A stretch of DNA of 42,142 bases from an uncultured Collinsella sp. (GTDB taxonomy: Bacteria; Actinomycetota; Coriobacteriia; Coriobacteriales; Coriobacteriaceae). The notes beneath the pieces are model-generated. The model ran no database searches. It was not told the DNA's origin and was given only the letters and a program-made list of their open reading frames with translations. Location of the stretch: assembly GCA_900756945.1 (NCBI GenBank), contig CAAELZ010000072.1:1-42142 (forward strand), written 5' to 3'. Below, piece after piece: positions 1-9,246 of the stretch. Positions within the stretch are counted from its first letter, which is position 1. The number at the start of each line of letters is the position of its first letter. The position numbers were made by a program, and so were the translations under genes.

Positions 1-1569
1 CCCGCGTCTACGCCGGCGCCCGAGGCGGGGCCATCCCCCGAGGACGGCCCTGCACCCACGGCCCCGCAGCCTGCGCCCGCAAGCGAGTCCGATGCCGTGA
101 CCGAGCCCGCCGCCCAGTCGCAAAGCACGCCCGCGCCGTCGCACTTTGCGACGCCCAAGCCTATAGACGTCAGCCAGCAAGACGACGAGTCGACCGCCCG
201 CGTGTCCGAGGAGCCCGACTCCCCGGACACCGGCGATTCCGAATCAAACGCCGAGACCGACACCATCTCTCCCGGTGACACAGCCGAAATCGACGTTGCC
301 GCCGTTGAGGCCAAGCTCAAAGACCCCGGCTCGACCATGAGCTTTGAACCCCTGACCGAGGAGCGCATCGAGACCGACTCGACCTATGATGCCGGCACCA
401 CCACGCAACTCATGTGGGGCGCCCGCTCCGACGTTGGCTGCGTGCGCCCGCACAATGAGGATTCCTACCTGGTGCAGTCGCCGCTCTTTTGCGTATGCGA
501 CGGCATGGGTGGTCACGCTGCCGGCGAGGTGGCCTCTTCTATCGCTGTCGAGACCATCGCCAAGACAGCTCCTCGGTCTGCCGACGCCGCACGCCTGGCG
601 GCAGCCGTCGAGGCAGCCAACGCCGCCGTAATCGAGGCTGCCTTGAACGGCCTGGGCAAGCCCGGCATGGGCTGCACAGCCACTTGCGCCTATATCGAAA
701 ACGACACGCTCGCCATCGCCCACGTGGGTGACTCTCGCGCCTACCTGCTCCACGAGGGCACGCTCATCCGCGTGACCCGCGACCACTCCTACGTGGAGGA
801 GCTCGTGGACGCCGGCGAGATTACGGCAGACGAGGCTCGCGTCCACCCCAACCGCTCGGTCATCACCCGTGCGCTGGGCTCGGACCCCGCCATGTATGCC
901 GACCACTTCACTCTGCATATCGAGGAAGGCGACCGCCTGATCCTGTGCTCCGACGGCCTTTCGAGCATGATTCCCGATAGCGATATCGAGAACATCGCCA
1001 CGCAGTCCTCAACCGCGCAAATCTGCGTCGACAACCTAGTGGACGCGGCGCTTGCCGCCGGCGGCCACGACAACGTGACCGTAGTAGTCGTTGACCTGGT
1101 TGACGATGGCGTTATGCGCGAGGCGCAACGCGTGCGTCGCCGCAACATTACTATCGCCGCCATCCTGGCCCTCGTCTTTGTGCTGGCAGCCGGCATCTGG
1201 GCCTACACGGGTGTCACCGGCTCGTACTACCTGGGTACCTACCAGGGCAATGTCGCCGTCTGGCGCGGCCTGCCCGGCAAGCCGCTCGGACTCACGCTCC
1301 ACTGGCTCGAGAGCGAAACCAGCATTAAGCTGTCCGACCTGCCCGAAGACACGCAAAACCGCCTCAAGGCGGGCATTCCGCAAACAAGTGTCGACGATGC
1401 GCAGGACACGATATCCAAGTACCGCCACCAGATCGACGAGGAGCAGACCCGCCAGGTGATCGACGCGCAAACGATTCGCGACAACACCAATCAGGGATCG
1501 ACCTCCGAATCAGATTCCGAGAAAACCGCCGAACAGTCCGCCGAGGCCGAAGCCTCCGAAAAGAACTAG
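1..1569 (+). CDS. stp: PP2C-family Ser/Thr protein phosphatase with Pro/Ala-rich N-terminal region and one membrane segment
   Basis: This is a PPM/PP2C phosphatase that removes phosphate from Ser/Thr residues and is expected to oppose the PASTA kinase two genes downstream. Numbered from the GTG at 97 (490 aa), the catalytic domain covers about residues 105-335. It shows RPHNEDSY (about 118), the metal-binding VCDGMGGHAAGE (about 131), SDGLSSM (about 285) and GGHDNVT (about 322). A hydrophobic segment at about 350-374 should anchor the protein, followed by a charged tail. Residues 1-100 are acidic, Pro/Ala/Ser-rich and probably disordered. The frame has no stop from base 1 to 97, and the GTG has no good ribosome site, so the true start is probably outside the window. 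The low-complexity part could also belong to a larger fused protein. The stop lies 16 bases before the next ATG, so the two are probably co-transcribed. Confidence 0.88.
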   Translation, partial: PASTPAPEAGPSPEDGPAPTAPQPAPASESDAVTEPAAQSQSTPAPSHFATPKPIDVSQQDDESTARVSEEPDSPDTGDSESNAETDTISPGDTAEIDVAAVEAKLKDPGSTMSFEPLTEERIETDSTYDAGTTTQLMWGARSDVGCVRPHNEDSYLVQSPLFCVCDGMGGHAAGEVASSIAVETIAKTAPRSADAARLAAAVEAANAAVIEAALNGLGKPGMGCTATCAYIENDTLAIAHVGDSRAYLLHEGTLIRVTRDHSYVEELVDAGEITADEARVHPNRSVITRALGSDPAMYADHFTLHIEEGDRLILCSDGLSSMIPDSDIENIATQSSTAQICVDNLVDAALAAGGHDNVTVVVVDLVDDGVMREAQRVRRRNITIAAILALVFVLAAGIWAYTGVTGSYYLGTYQGNVAVWRGLPGKPLGLTLHWLESETSIKLSDLPEDTQNRLKAGIPQTSVDDAQDTISKYRHQIDEEQTRQVIDAQTIRDNTNQGSTSESDSEKTAEQSAEAEASEKN

Positions 1570-1585
1570 AAAGGGAGTGCCGCTT

Positions 1586-4456
1586 ATGAGTCGCCGCAAC
1601 ACCGAGCTGCTCTTGCTCATCGCCTCGGCGTTCCCCGTCATCCTGCTGTATGCGATGTACGTCCTCACCGCGGGCGCTGCCATCTCCTTTGAGACGCTCG
1701 CCGTACCGATCGGCCTCTTTGCCGCCTTTGCCGCGGCCCACATTGCCGTGCGCATCTTGGCGCCCGGTGCCGACCCCGCCATCCTGCCCATTGTCTTTGT
1801 GCTTTCGGGCATCGGCATCACGTTCGTGACGCGTCTCGCCCCCGCTCTCGCCATCTCACAGCTCATCATCCTGTTTGTCTCGGTGGCCCTGATGGTGGGA
1901 ACGCTCGCGTTGGTTAAGAACCTCGACGTAGTCATGCGCTACAAGTACACCTTTGGCATTATCGGCATCATTCTGTTGATGCTGCCTATCTTTATCGGCA
2001 CCACGATCTCGGGCTCCAAGCTGTGGATTCGCATCGCGGGCTTTACCATCCAGCCCGGCGAGTTCGCCAAGGTCTTTATCGTGCTGTTCCTGGCCGGGTA
2101 CCTGGCCGAGAACCGCGAGCTGCTCTCCATCTCCAACCGCAAGATCCTGGGCTTTAAGATCCCTCGCCTGCGACTGCTGCTGCCGCTGTTTGCCGTGTGG
2201 GGTGTGTGCCTGCTCGTCGTCGTCTTCGAACGCGATCTGGGTTCGGCCGTGCTGTTCTACACCATCTTCTTGCTGATGCTCTACGTTGCCACGGGACGAT
2301 TCTCGTATGTCGTTATCGGCCTTGCGCTCTTAGCCGTTGGAGCCGTGGGCGCCTACAAGTTCCTGTCTCACGTTCAGGTGCGTTTCCAGGTTTGGGTCGA
2401 TCCGTTTAAGGACGCCCAGGGCCAGGGCTACCAGATCGTCCAGTCGCTCTTCTCGCTTGCCGATGGCGGTCTGGTCGGTGTTGGTATCGGCAACGGCATG
2501 GCCAACAACATCCCTGTCGTCGAGTCCGACTTTATCTTCTCGGCCATCGGCGAGGAGATGGGCCTTTTGGGCGGCGGCGCCGTGCTCATCCTGTTTATGC
2601 TCTTTGCCGTGCGTGGCCTCACCACGGCTGCCCGCGCTAAATCCGACCTCGCCGCCTTTAGTGCCACGGGCCTTACGGCCGCCATCAGCTTCCAGGCCTT
2701 TTTAATCGTGGGCGGCGTTACCCGCCTGATCCCGCTGACCGGCGTCACCCTACCCTTTATGAGCCAGGGCGGTTCCTCGCTGCTGGCAAGCTTTATCATC
2801 GTCGCGCTCCTGCTGCGCGCCGGTGACGAAGCGACCGGACGCGAGGCCGAGCTTACCGGCACCGGCACTATGGCCGCCATCACCGATGATCAGGTCGCAT
2901 CTGCCGCCGCCCCGACGGGCACGCGCTTTGCCACCTCGTCTTCCTACGGCAGCGGCAGCCATTCCGTCGGCTCGCGCATGCGCCGTCGCCTGCTCGACAC
3001 GCCTGAATCCGGTGTGCTCGGCCGCGTCGCGCTCGCCAACCGTCTAACCCGTGCGGTGCTCGCCTTTACGGCGCTGTTCGCCATCCTTATCGGCAACCTC
3101 ACCTATGTCCAGGTCATCAAGGCCAAGGACTATCAGGACATGCCGACCAACAACCACACCATCGCCCGCTCCAAGTACATCCAGCGCGGTTCCATCATCA
3201 CGTCCGACGGCGTGACGCTGGCCGAGTCGCTGCAGCAGGAGGACGGCACCTACGTACGCTCCTACCCCAACGGTAACCTGGCAGCGCACGTGGTTGGCTA
3301 CGTGAGCCAGCAGTATGGCACCACCGCCATCGAGAGCGTCATGAACGACACGCTCACCGGTTCTAAGGACTACTCCAGCTGGAACAACGCCATCGCGTCG
3401 CTCGCGGGCCAGACCCAGCCGGGCAACACCGCCAAGCTCACCATCGACTCGCGCATCCAGACGGCGGCCGAGCAGGCACTCAAGGGCTTTAAGGGCGCTG
3501 TAGTGGTCATCGACCCGCGTACCGGCGCGGTGCTCGCATGTGCCAGCTCGCCCACCTACGACAACACCAACATCGACGCCCTACTGCAGGCTGGCGGCGG
3601 CGAGGACGGCTCTATGTACAATCGCGCCATGGACGCGCTGTACACGCCGGGCTCCACGTTTAAGGTCGTTACGCTTTCCGCGGCACTCGAGACCGGCACC
3701 GCCAGCCTTACCAGCACCTACCAGGCGCCCGGCTCCATGGACATCGGCAACGCACCGGTCACCAACTATGCCAACGAGAGCTACGGCACCATCAGCCTGC
3801 AGCAGGCCTTTGCCGTGTCCTCCAACGTCGTCTTTGGCCAGGTGGCAAACGAAGTTGGCGCAAACACGCTCGTGCAGTTTGCCAACGCCTTTGGCTACGG
3901 CCAAAAGCTCGGCCAGGACCTGACCTCCGCGGCCTCCATCATGGCAGACCCGTCGCTCATGACCGAGTGGGAGACCGCTTGGGCCGGCGCCGGCCAGCCT
4001 GTCGGCATGGACCACACGCCCGGCCCGCAGACCACCGTCATGCAAAACGCCGTGATTGCCGCCGCCATCGCTAACAGTGGCGTGGTCATGGACCCGTACT
4101 TTGTAGCCCAGGTACTCGCCCCGGACGGAACTGTGGTCAAGACCACGCAGTCCCGCTCGCTGGGTCAGGCCGTCAGCTCCGCCACGGCCGACCAGGTCAA
4201 GCAGGCCATGCTCGCCGTCGTCCAGTCCGGTACCGGCACCGATGCCCAGGTCCCCGGCGTCAAGGTCGCCGGCAAGACCGGCTCGGCCGAGACCGGCGGC
4301 ACCAACGTCAACTCGATGTTCGTTGGCTTTGCACCTTACGATTCACCCACGGTCGCCATCTCGGTGGCCTTGGAGGATTACGACAAACACGACGTCAAGG
4401 CGGCCAAGATTGCCGGCATCGTCCTGACCGCGGCGCTCGCCGCACAGGGAGCGTGA
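1586..4456 (+). CDS. Fused FtsW/RodA-type peptidoglycan polymerase and class B penicillin-binding protein (transpeptidase)
   Basis: One uninterrupted 956-aa frame joins two normally separate septal or elongation synthase partners. Residues 1 to about 410 form a polytopic SEDS domain with the hallmark stretches FERDLGSA, QGYQIVQSL, ESDFIFSAIGEEMG and LPFMSQGGSS. A hydrophilic linker follows (about 415-480). A single membrane segment at about 490-510 is then followed by a class B PBP with the dimerisation-type RGSIITSDG motif. The three active-site boxes are STFK (Ser690-Lys693), SSN (745-747) and KTG (897-899). All catalytic residues are present. The ATG at 1586 is preferred over the GTG at 1577 because AAGGGAG at 1571-1577 is its ribosome site. 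It should polymerise and cross-link glycan in one polypeptide, and its place between phosphatase and PASTA kinase suggests phospho-control. The PBP half ends soon after the KTG region and carries no PASTA domain; those sit on the kinase. Confidence 0.92.
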   Translation: MSRRNTELLLLIASAFPVILLYAMYVLTAGAAISFETLAVPIGLFAAFAAAHIAVRILAPGADPAILPIVFVLSGIGITFVTRLAPALAISQLIILFVSVALMVGTLALVKNLDVVMRYKYTFGIIGIILLMLPIFIGTTISGSKLWIRIAGFTIQPGEFAKVFIVLFLAGYLAENRELLSISNRKILGFKIPRLRLLLPLFAVWGVCLLVVVFERDLGSAVLFYTIFLLMLYVATGRFSYVVIGLALLAVGAVGAYKFLSHVQVRFQVWVDPFKDAQGQGYQIVQSLFSLADGGLVGVGIGNGMANNIPVVESDFIFSAIGEEMGLLGGGAVLILFMLFAVRGLTTAARAKSDLAAFSATGLTAAISFQAFLIVGGVTRLIPLTGVTLPFMSQGGSSLLASFIIVALLLRAGDEATGREAELTGTGTMAAITDDQVASAAAPTGTRFATSSSYGSGSHSVGSRMRRRLLDTPESGVLGRVALANRLTRAVLAFTALFAILIGNLTYVQVIKAKDYQDMPTNNHTIARSKYIQRGSIITSDGVTLAESLQQEDGTYVRSYPNGNLAAHVVGYVSQQYGTTAIESVMNDTLTGSKDYSSWNNAIASLAGQTQPGNTAKLTIDSRIQTAAEQALKGFKGAVVVIDPRTGAVLACASSPTYDNTNIDALLQAGGGEDGSMYNRAMDALYTPGSTFKVVTLSAALETGTASLTSTYQAPGSMDIGNAPVTNYANESYGTISLQQAFAVSSNVVFGQVANEVGANTLVQFANAFGYGQKLGQDLTSAASIMADPSLMTEWETAWAGAGQPVGMDHTPGPQTTVMQNAVIAAAIANSGVVMDPYFVAQVLAPDGTVVKTTQSRSLGQAVSSATADQVKQAMLAVVQSGTGTDAQVPGVKVAGKTGSAETGGTNVNSMFVGFAPYDSPTVAISVALEDYDKHDVKAAKIAGIVLTAALAAQGA

Positions 4457-4588
4457 TGTCCATGATCGAATCGGACACCCGAGGCGCGCCGCGGCCGAAG
4501 AGTTAGCGGCAACGCGCCACACGGCCCCAGCGGCCACATCATAGGTACTACACACATCGTTGAGCGAATAGTTATGTTAGGAGCAGGA

Positions 4589-6550
4589 ATGGAACAGAGG
4601 GTCCTCGGGGGAAGATACCTCCTCAAGGATAAGGTGGGGACAGGCGGTATGGCGACCGTCTACCGTGCACAGGACCAGGTCCTTGACCGCACGGTGGCCG
4701 TCAAGATCATGCTGCCGCAGTATGCCGGCGACGCCACCTTCGCCGCACGCTTTAAGCAGGAGGCCCAGGCAGCAGCCGGCCTCTCCTCCCCCTATATCGT
4801 AGGCGTCTACGATTGGGGCAAGGACGGCGATACCTATTACATCGTCATGGAGTACCTGCGCGGTACCGACCTTAAGAGCGGCATCAAGAGCCACGGCGCC
4901 CTCGATCCCAAGAAGGTCGCGCAGATCGGCTCACAGATCAGCTCCGCGCTTTCGGTCGCCCACAAGCACGAGATCATCCACCGCGACATCAAGCCGCAGA
5001 ACATCATGGTGCTGCCCGACGGCAACATCAAGGTCATGGACTTTGGCATCGCGCGCGCCAAGAACAGCCACCTCACGCAAGACAACAACGTGCTGGGAAC
5101 TGCCCACTACGTCAGCCCCGAGCAGACCCGCGGTCAGGACCTCGGCCCCACCTCGGATATCTACTCGCTGGGCGTCGTGATGTACGAGTGCGCCACCGGC
5201 CGCGTTCCCTTTGACGGTGACGACGCTATCTCGGTCGCACTCAAGCAGGTCAACGAGCTGCCTATTCCGCCAAGCCAGATCAACTCCGGTGTCGACGCCG
5301 ACCTTGAGCGCATCATCCTCAAGTGCATGGAGAAGGATCCGGCAAACCGCTTCCAGACCGCCGACGAGCTGCGTCAGGTGCTCAACAGCTACCTATCGGG
5401 CCGTGCCGTCAACATCTCGGAGCCCACGCGCATCATCGGTGCCCCCGGTGAGCTGGGCGCCACCAAGACTCGCGAGCTTTCCGATCAGACGCGCGCCATG
5501 GTGCGTCCCGTCTCGGGCGTGAGCGGCCAGAATACCGCCCGTAGCTCAGTTTCGGGCTCCACCGGCTCCTACGAGGTCGAAAAGCCCAAATCCAACAAGA
5601 ACAAGATTATCGCCGCTGTGGTGGCAGCCGTTGCCGTCATCGGCATCGTGGTGGCCTTTGCCACAGGACTCTTTGGCGGCGAACAGGTCACCGTGCCCGA
5701 CGTGCTGGGCAAGGACCAGCAGACTGCCGTCGAGCAGATCAAGGAAGCCGGCCTCGAGGTCGGCACCATCGACCAAAGCTACAACGACGATGTCGACGAG
5801 GGCAAGGTCGCCGAGCAGACGCCCAACGGCAACACCAAGAAGGCCAAGGGCACCAAGGTGAACCTGGTAATCTCCAAGGGCCCCAAGCCCTCCGAGAAGG
5901 TCGAGGTTCCCCGGCTGGTCGGCCTGACCAAGGACCAGGCAGAAGCCGCGCTGGCAAGCGTTGGCCTGAAGGGCAACGCCTCCGAGGAGGCCAACGAGGC
6001 CGATGAGGGCCAGGTCTTTGAGCAGGGCACCGAAGCCGGTAAGGAAGTCGAGAAGGGCACGACCATCTCGTACAAGGTCTCGAGCGGCCCGGATACCACG
6101 TCCGTCCCCGACCTGACCGACATGACCGAGGCCCAGGCGCGCAACGCCCTCGATATGGCAGGCTTTGGCGTCGACGTGAGCTACCAGGAGAACGATTCGG
6201 TTACCGAGGGCACCGTGATTAGCTGGAACCCCAGCGGCAAGCAGAAGCCTGGCGCCACGATTACCGTCGTCATTGCCAAGAAGTCCGGCAAGGCCAGCGT
6301 TCCGGGCAACCTGTACGGCAAGAGCATCTCCGCGGCCGTCACCGCGCTCAACAACGCCGGGTTCTACAACATCGCATTCTGCGATCAGAACGGCAACCCC
6401 GTGAGCGGCAATGAAAACGCCACCGTTACGGGCGTCTCCCCCACCGGCAAACAGTCCACCGACAGCACGATTACGCTGACGGTTGCACTTTCTGGCTCGG
6501 GTTCGGGTTCAGGCACGAGCACGGGCGACGATTCCGGTACGACCAACTAG
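4589..6550 (+). CDS. pknB: PASTA-domain Ser/Thr protein kinase (PknB type)
   Basis: This is a 653-aa transmembrane kinase. The cytoplasmic kinase domain (about 10-275) has the glycine loop GTGGMATVY, the lysine in VAVKIM, the catalytic loop HRDIKPQN (about 131-138), the DFG box in DFGIA (about 151) and SPEQTRG in the activation segment. A membrane helix lies at about 338-360. Four extracellular PASTA repeats follow, each with a VPDL-like opening; the last (SVPGNLYGKS) is divergent. The tail is Gly/Ser-rich. PASTA domains of this family bind muropeptides or lipid II. The ATG at 4589 is chosen because TTAGGAG at 4577-4583 sits just before it and because family members begin close to the LGGRY motif; the ATG at 4574 lacks a site. 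About 130 bases separate it from the PBP fusion gene, so an internal promoter is possible. Confidence 0.95.
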   Translation: MEQRVLGGRYLLKDKVGTGGMATVYRAQDQVLDRTVAVKIMLPQYAGDATFAARFKQEAQAAAGLSSPYIVGVYDWGKDGDTYYIVMEYLRGTDLKSGIKSHGALDPKKVAQIGSQISSALSVAHKHEIIHRDIKPQNIMVLPDGNIKVMDFGIARAKNSHLTQDNNVLGTAHYVSPEQTRGQDLGPTSDIYSLGVVMYECATGRVPFDGDDAISVALKQVNELPIPPSQINSGVDADLERIILKCMEKDPANRFQTADELRQVLNSYLSGRAVNISEPTRIIGAPGELGATKTRELSDQTRAMVRPVSGVSGQNTARSSVSGSTGSYEVEKPKSNKNKIIAAVVAAVAVIGIVVAFATGLFGGEQVTVPDVLGKDQQTAVEQIKEAGLEVGTIDQSYNDDVDEGKVAEQTPNGNTKKAKGTKVNLVISKGPKPSEKVEVPRLVGLTKDQAEAALASVGLKGNASEEANEADEGQVFEQGTEAGKEVEKGTTISYKVSSGPDTTSVPDLTDMTEAQARNALDMAGFGVDVSYQENDSVTEGTVISWNPSGKQKPGATITVVIAKKSGKASVPGNLYGKSISAAVTALNNAGFYNIAFCDQNGNPVSGNENATVTGVSPTGKQSTDSTITLTVALSGSGSGSGTSTGDDSGTTN

Positions 6551-6602
6551 TCGCAACCCAACCGCTCATTACGGCTCTCGCCGCAAACATATTCGCTCAC
6601 AG

Positions 6603-6642
6603 GCGCCCGCTTGCTCCCCCAGCAAGCGGGCGCTTCGTTTTT
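6603..6642 (+). terminator. Rho-independent terminator after pknB
   Basis: The 13-bp perfect stem GCGCCCGCTTGCT / AGCAAGCGGGCGC has a 5-base C loop and is followed by TTCGTTTTT. It closes the cell-wall operon. Confidence 0.93.
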
Positions 6643-6661
6643 GACATGGCATGAACCAGAA

Positions 6662-6692
6662 GAGCCCGGCACCGTGGCGGTGTACCGGGCTC
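6662..6692 (-). terminator. Hairpin downstream of the original tRNA-Arg site
   Basis: GAGCCCGG and CCGGGCTC pair across a 15-base loop that can extend the stem. It lies just beyond the tRNA 3' end on the side toward which the tRNA would be transcribed before the element inserted, so it was probably the tRNA terminator. The tail is only moderately T-rich. It is now separated from the tRNA by the whole element. Confidence 0.5.
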
Positions 6693-6700
6693 GACAAATC

Positions 6701-6748
6701 TCTGGTGCCCCCGGGCGGATTCGAACCGTCGACACCCGCTTTAGGAGA
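6701..6748. repeat. attL: 48-bp direct repeat equal to the tRNA-Arg 3' part
   Basis: The 48 bases match 20393-20440 exactly, and the match ends on both sides. The repeat covers the 3' part of tRNA-Arg(CCT), from the anticodon arm through the T arm and acceptor to CCA. That is the usual crossover region of tRNA-targeting tyrosine integrases. The integrase gene starts about 190 bases inside this end. Confidence 0.95.
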
Positions 6749-6939
6749 TATGATTTAATGCTACCCCCTACTATTCATCAAGCATCATTGAACACCATAT
6801 AACCGCAGATAAACATAGCAGTTTGTGTCTTTTACCTCCGGTAGCTGCGCCTACGCTTTTACAAACATATTACTAACAGCTTTAGCTAAACTGCACTCAA
6901 TGAATTGTTGAAAACTATTCAAAGAAACGGAGTGCAAAG
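6749..6939. promoter_or_regulatory. AT-rich leader between attL and integrase
   Basis: About 190 AT-rich bases lie between attL and the integrase start. This is the place expected for integrase or Xis arm sites and the int promoter, but I see no repeated motif here. GGAG lies 8 bases before the integrase ATG. Confidence 0.35.
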
Positions 6940-8187
6940 ATGCCAGAACAGCCACTAATTAGCGGAAGAGGCACGTGTTGGAAAGACAAGAGATCACCTA
7001 ACACCTATCGCTATTATTTTTCCCTTGGGGTCAAGGACCCTAAGACAGGGCGTTACAAACGATCCCCAACTTATACGGTTCGTTGCAAGACTAAAACAGA
7101 AGCTAAGGCTGCAATGCAGGCCAAGCTGGCTGAAATCAACTCCTCTGGCACGATCACTAAAACTAAAAAGCCCACTTTGCTTGCGTCCTACTGCTGGGCC
7201 TTTCATGAAAATAGGGACACCGAGCTTGCGCCAACAAGCTATGAAAGAGAAGCGTACGATTGCAGGCATATCGAAGACCTATTCGGTGCGTTTCAGACAA
7301 TTGAGGGGCTAACTCCCGATCTAATCGAAGAAACATATGCCGAAGCTCGTCGTACGGGAAAATACAAACCATCTGAGCTTGTACGAATCAATGCGAAACT
7401 GCGCCAGATTCTGTCGAATGCAGTCGCAAAGAGAATAATTGACCGAAACCCCTGCGCTACCGTTCATGTTCGCAGACCACGCAACAAAAGAGAATCACTG
7501 ACAATCGAGCAAGTAGCTACCCTATGCACACATCTTCAACACATTGAGCTCACCGCCGAAGCTGTTGGTACGCTAGTACTAGTGTATACGGGTATGCGAA
7601 AAGGCGAGATGCTGGGCCTCGAATGGCGCGATTGGGACCCTGCCAATAAAACCTTGAAAATTGACAGGCAGTACACCAACGATCATGAACTGAGGGCACC
7701 CAAGTCACAAGAAAGCCAACGCAAAATCCCCGTTGGAGAAACCCTGGCCGAACGTCTTCAATCATGGTCAGCCATACAAAAAGAGCTCCTGGCCTCTCTG
7801 GGGCTGTCCCAGACTGGCAGCACTCCCATCATTAGCGATATTGCTGTCGAACAAGGGGTCCCTACTGTCTGTCACATGAAGAACTACATCTTCAACCATT
7901 GGTTTCGCGATTTCGCAGTTAGCTGCAATCTTGGAATCTATGAGCCGAATAATTCGACTGGCGGAAAACTATATAAGGGCATCTGCCCGCATCAGCTCAG
8001 GCATTGCGTAAGCACTTTTATGCTGGCGAACGGATCGGACGTTAGAAGCGTGCAAGGTATTCTTGGCCACGCGGACCCCAATATCACGCTCAAAACGTAT
8101 ACAAGCCTCGTTCAACAATCAGAAATAAAAGCAGTTAAAGGCTACGAAGACTTCATCAACGCCTATATACAGAGAAGCGAGAAATAG
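6940..8187 (+). CDS. int: Tyrosine-type site-specific integrase
   Basis: This 415-aa phage-type integrase catalyses recombination between attP and the tRNA attB. The N-terminal part (about 1-65) resembles an AP2-like/arm-binding domain rich in Lys and Arg. A SAM-like core-binding domain lies at about 70-180 and the catalytic domain at about 190-405. The catalytic residues are visible: Arg in YTGMRKGEMLGLEW, a Lys in the beta hairpin (KSQESQRKIP), HQLRH, the His in LGHADP, and the nucleophile Tyr in LKTYTSL. GGAG lies 8 bases before the ATG. The gene is the first one inside attL and is more AT-rich than the chromosome around the element. Confidence 0.95.
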   Translation: MPEQPLISGRGTCWKDKRSPNTYRYYFSLGVKDPKTGRYKRSPTYTVRCKTKTEAKAAMQAKLAEINSSGTITKTKKPTLLASYCWAFHENRDTELAPTSYEREAYDCRHIEDLFGAFQTIEGLTPDLIEETYAEARRTGKYKPSELVRINAKLRQILSNAVAKRIIDRNPCATVHVRRPRNKRESLTIEQVATLCTHLQHIELTAEAVGTLVLVYTGMRKGEMLGLEWRDWDPANKTLKIDRQYTNDHELRAPKSQESQRKIPVGETLAERLQSWSAIQKELLASLGLSQTGSTPIISDIAVEQGVPTVCHMKNYIFNHWFRDFAVSCNLGIYEPNNSTGGKLYKGICPHQLRHCVSTFMLANGSDVRSVQGILGHADPNITLKTYTSLVQQSEIKAVKGYEDFINAYIQRSEK

Positions 8188-8405
8188 CATGTTTTTCATT
8201 CATCGTTTTATTCATAATATTACGGTACTATAATACTGTTTCCGCAGGTAGATGCTATATTTGATTGACAACTAATGAGTTTTAATACATGCTAAAGCTG
8301 TCAGATGGCTACGCATGTAGTCATAGAAACCGGCCCCCCAAGTGCTTATGAACCTGGTAAGTCTTACAAGCACAGGGAGGGCCCTCATTGAAAGGATAGC
8401 TCATC
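8188..8405. promoter_or_regulatory. Intergenic region with hairpins before the Xis-like gene
   Basis: This AT-rich stretch has a TATAAT box at 8229-8234, a 16-bp-spaced TTGATT/TAATAC pair around 8252-8280, and a stem-loop at about 8340-8375. In the stem-loop GTGCTT pairs with AAGCAC and encloses the 11-base palindrome GTAAGTCTTAC. It probably carries the promoter of the next two genes and may contain Xis or integrase sites. I cannot assign single elements with certainty. Confidence 0.35.
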
Positions 8406-8651
8406 ATGGCTACTCCAAAGATTAGCACTCAGGCGTCCACACCGACTTTCCCCACTGGTGCCGCTCAGTGCGATCGGTTGCTCCGCGTTAACGATATCCG
8501 CGAACTCACTGGCTGGAGCGAAAACACCGCACGCAAATTCATGCGCGAGTCCGGCAAGCTCATCCAAATCCATCGCTCGAATTACATGTTTGAAAGCTCG
8601 TTTTATGAGCTTTTCAAGCAGCTTGAAGGTCGTACCGCCCACCTTGACTAG
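8406..8651 (+). CDS. Small helix-turn-helix protein, excisionase-like
   Basis: This 81-aa protein contains a MerR/excisionase-type HTH: LLRVNDIRELTGWSENTARKFMRES followed by a short wing. The family (HTH_17/Xis) binds and bends DNA near attachment sites, or acts as a small regulator. A stretch AAAGGA lies about 10 bases upstream of the ATG. It sits directly after the integrase, which is the usual place for a recombination directionality factor, and the stop is 9 bases before the next ATG. The function is inferred from the fold and position; it might instead control plasmid-like replication or mob genes. Confidence 0.65.
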   Translation: MATPKISTQASTPTFPTGAAQCDRLLRVNDIRELTGWSENTARKFMRESGKLIQIHRSNYMFESSFYELFKQLEGRTAHLD

Positions 8652-8660
8652 GTGGTAAAC

Positions 8661-9047
8661 ATGAGCGAGCTACCGTCGATTTCCGACAAATTTTCCGATG
8701 ATGTTACTGAGCAACGAGAGATTAGAAGGAAAATGGATAACGCGAATTTTATTTCGGTGCCCGACTGGGCGTGTTGTGCCACCACTGTCGCTGCCGAGCG
8801 CCTCATCCTCGGCCTCGTATGGAAGCTTGGAAATCCTTCCAAAAACAAACGAGCCATGGGCTTTTACGCAAAAAGCAAATGGATTGAGGAGCGCTACCAC
8901 CTAAGTAAGAACACGATCTCCCGGGCCTATACCTCTTTGAAGAATAAGGGGTTTATTCAAAAAGCGGGTGATGGCAGCTGGATGCTTAATTACGCTGCAA
9001 TCTACCGCGCCGCGATCGAAAACGCTTGGGAGCCCCCGAAATCTTAA
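8661..9047 (+). CDS. Winged-helix DNA-binding protein
   Basis: This 128-aa protein has a winged-helix segment at about residues 80-110 (KSKWIEERYHLSKNTISRAYTSLKNKGFI). It resembles GntR-type regulators and the helix of Rep-type initiators. The region before it has two tryptophans and a pair of cysteines. The ATG at 8661 is chosen because AGGTGG precedes it by 5 bases; a GTG at 8652 would overlap that site. It forms a likely operon with the Xis-like gene. It could regulate excision or help replicate the excised circle; nothing in the sequence decides. Confidence 0.6.
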   Translation: MSELPSISDKFSDDVTEQREIRRKMDNANFISVPDWACCATTVAAERLILGLVWKLGNPSKNKRAMGFYAKSKWIEERYHLSKNTISRAYTSLKNKGFIQKAGDGSWMLNYAAIYRAAIENAWEPPKS

Positions 9048-9104
9048 GTCCACAGACCGACTATCGACGTGGGCTTCTGTCAAACAACCGAGTTAAAAAC
9101 CACT

Positions 9105-9142
9105 GAGCCAGAATCCGCTTCAATAGAAGAGGATTCTGGCTC
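9105..9142. terminator. 12-bp perfect inverted repeat after the winged-helix gene
   Basis: GAGCCAGAATCC and GGATTCTGGCTC are exact complements across a 14-base loop. There is no T tract on the plus strand; on the minus strand a run of T follows about 5 bases after the stem. It may end transcription from either side. Confidence 0.5.
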
Positions 9143-9246
9143 AAATGATATCCGGCCGTTCGCGCAGCGATGTCCACCGCAATCTGGCAAGAATCGAGGA
9201 CGGGGAACCGTCATCGAGGTCGTGAAGGTCGGTAATCGCCAGGCGT

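Noticed and set aside
4455..4505. A 16-codon mini-ORF overlapping the stop of the PBP fusion gene (TGATG)
   Set aside because: No separate ribosome site that can be told from the preceding coding sequence, and no conserved feature; it may be chance.
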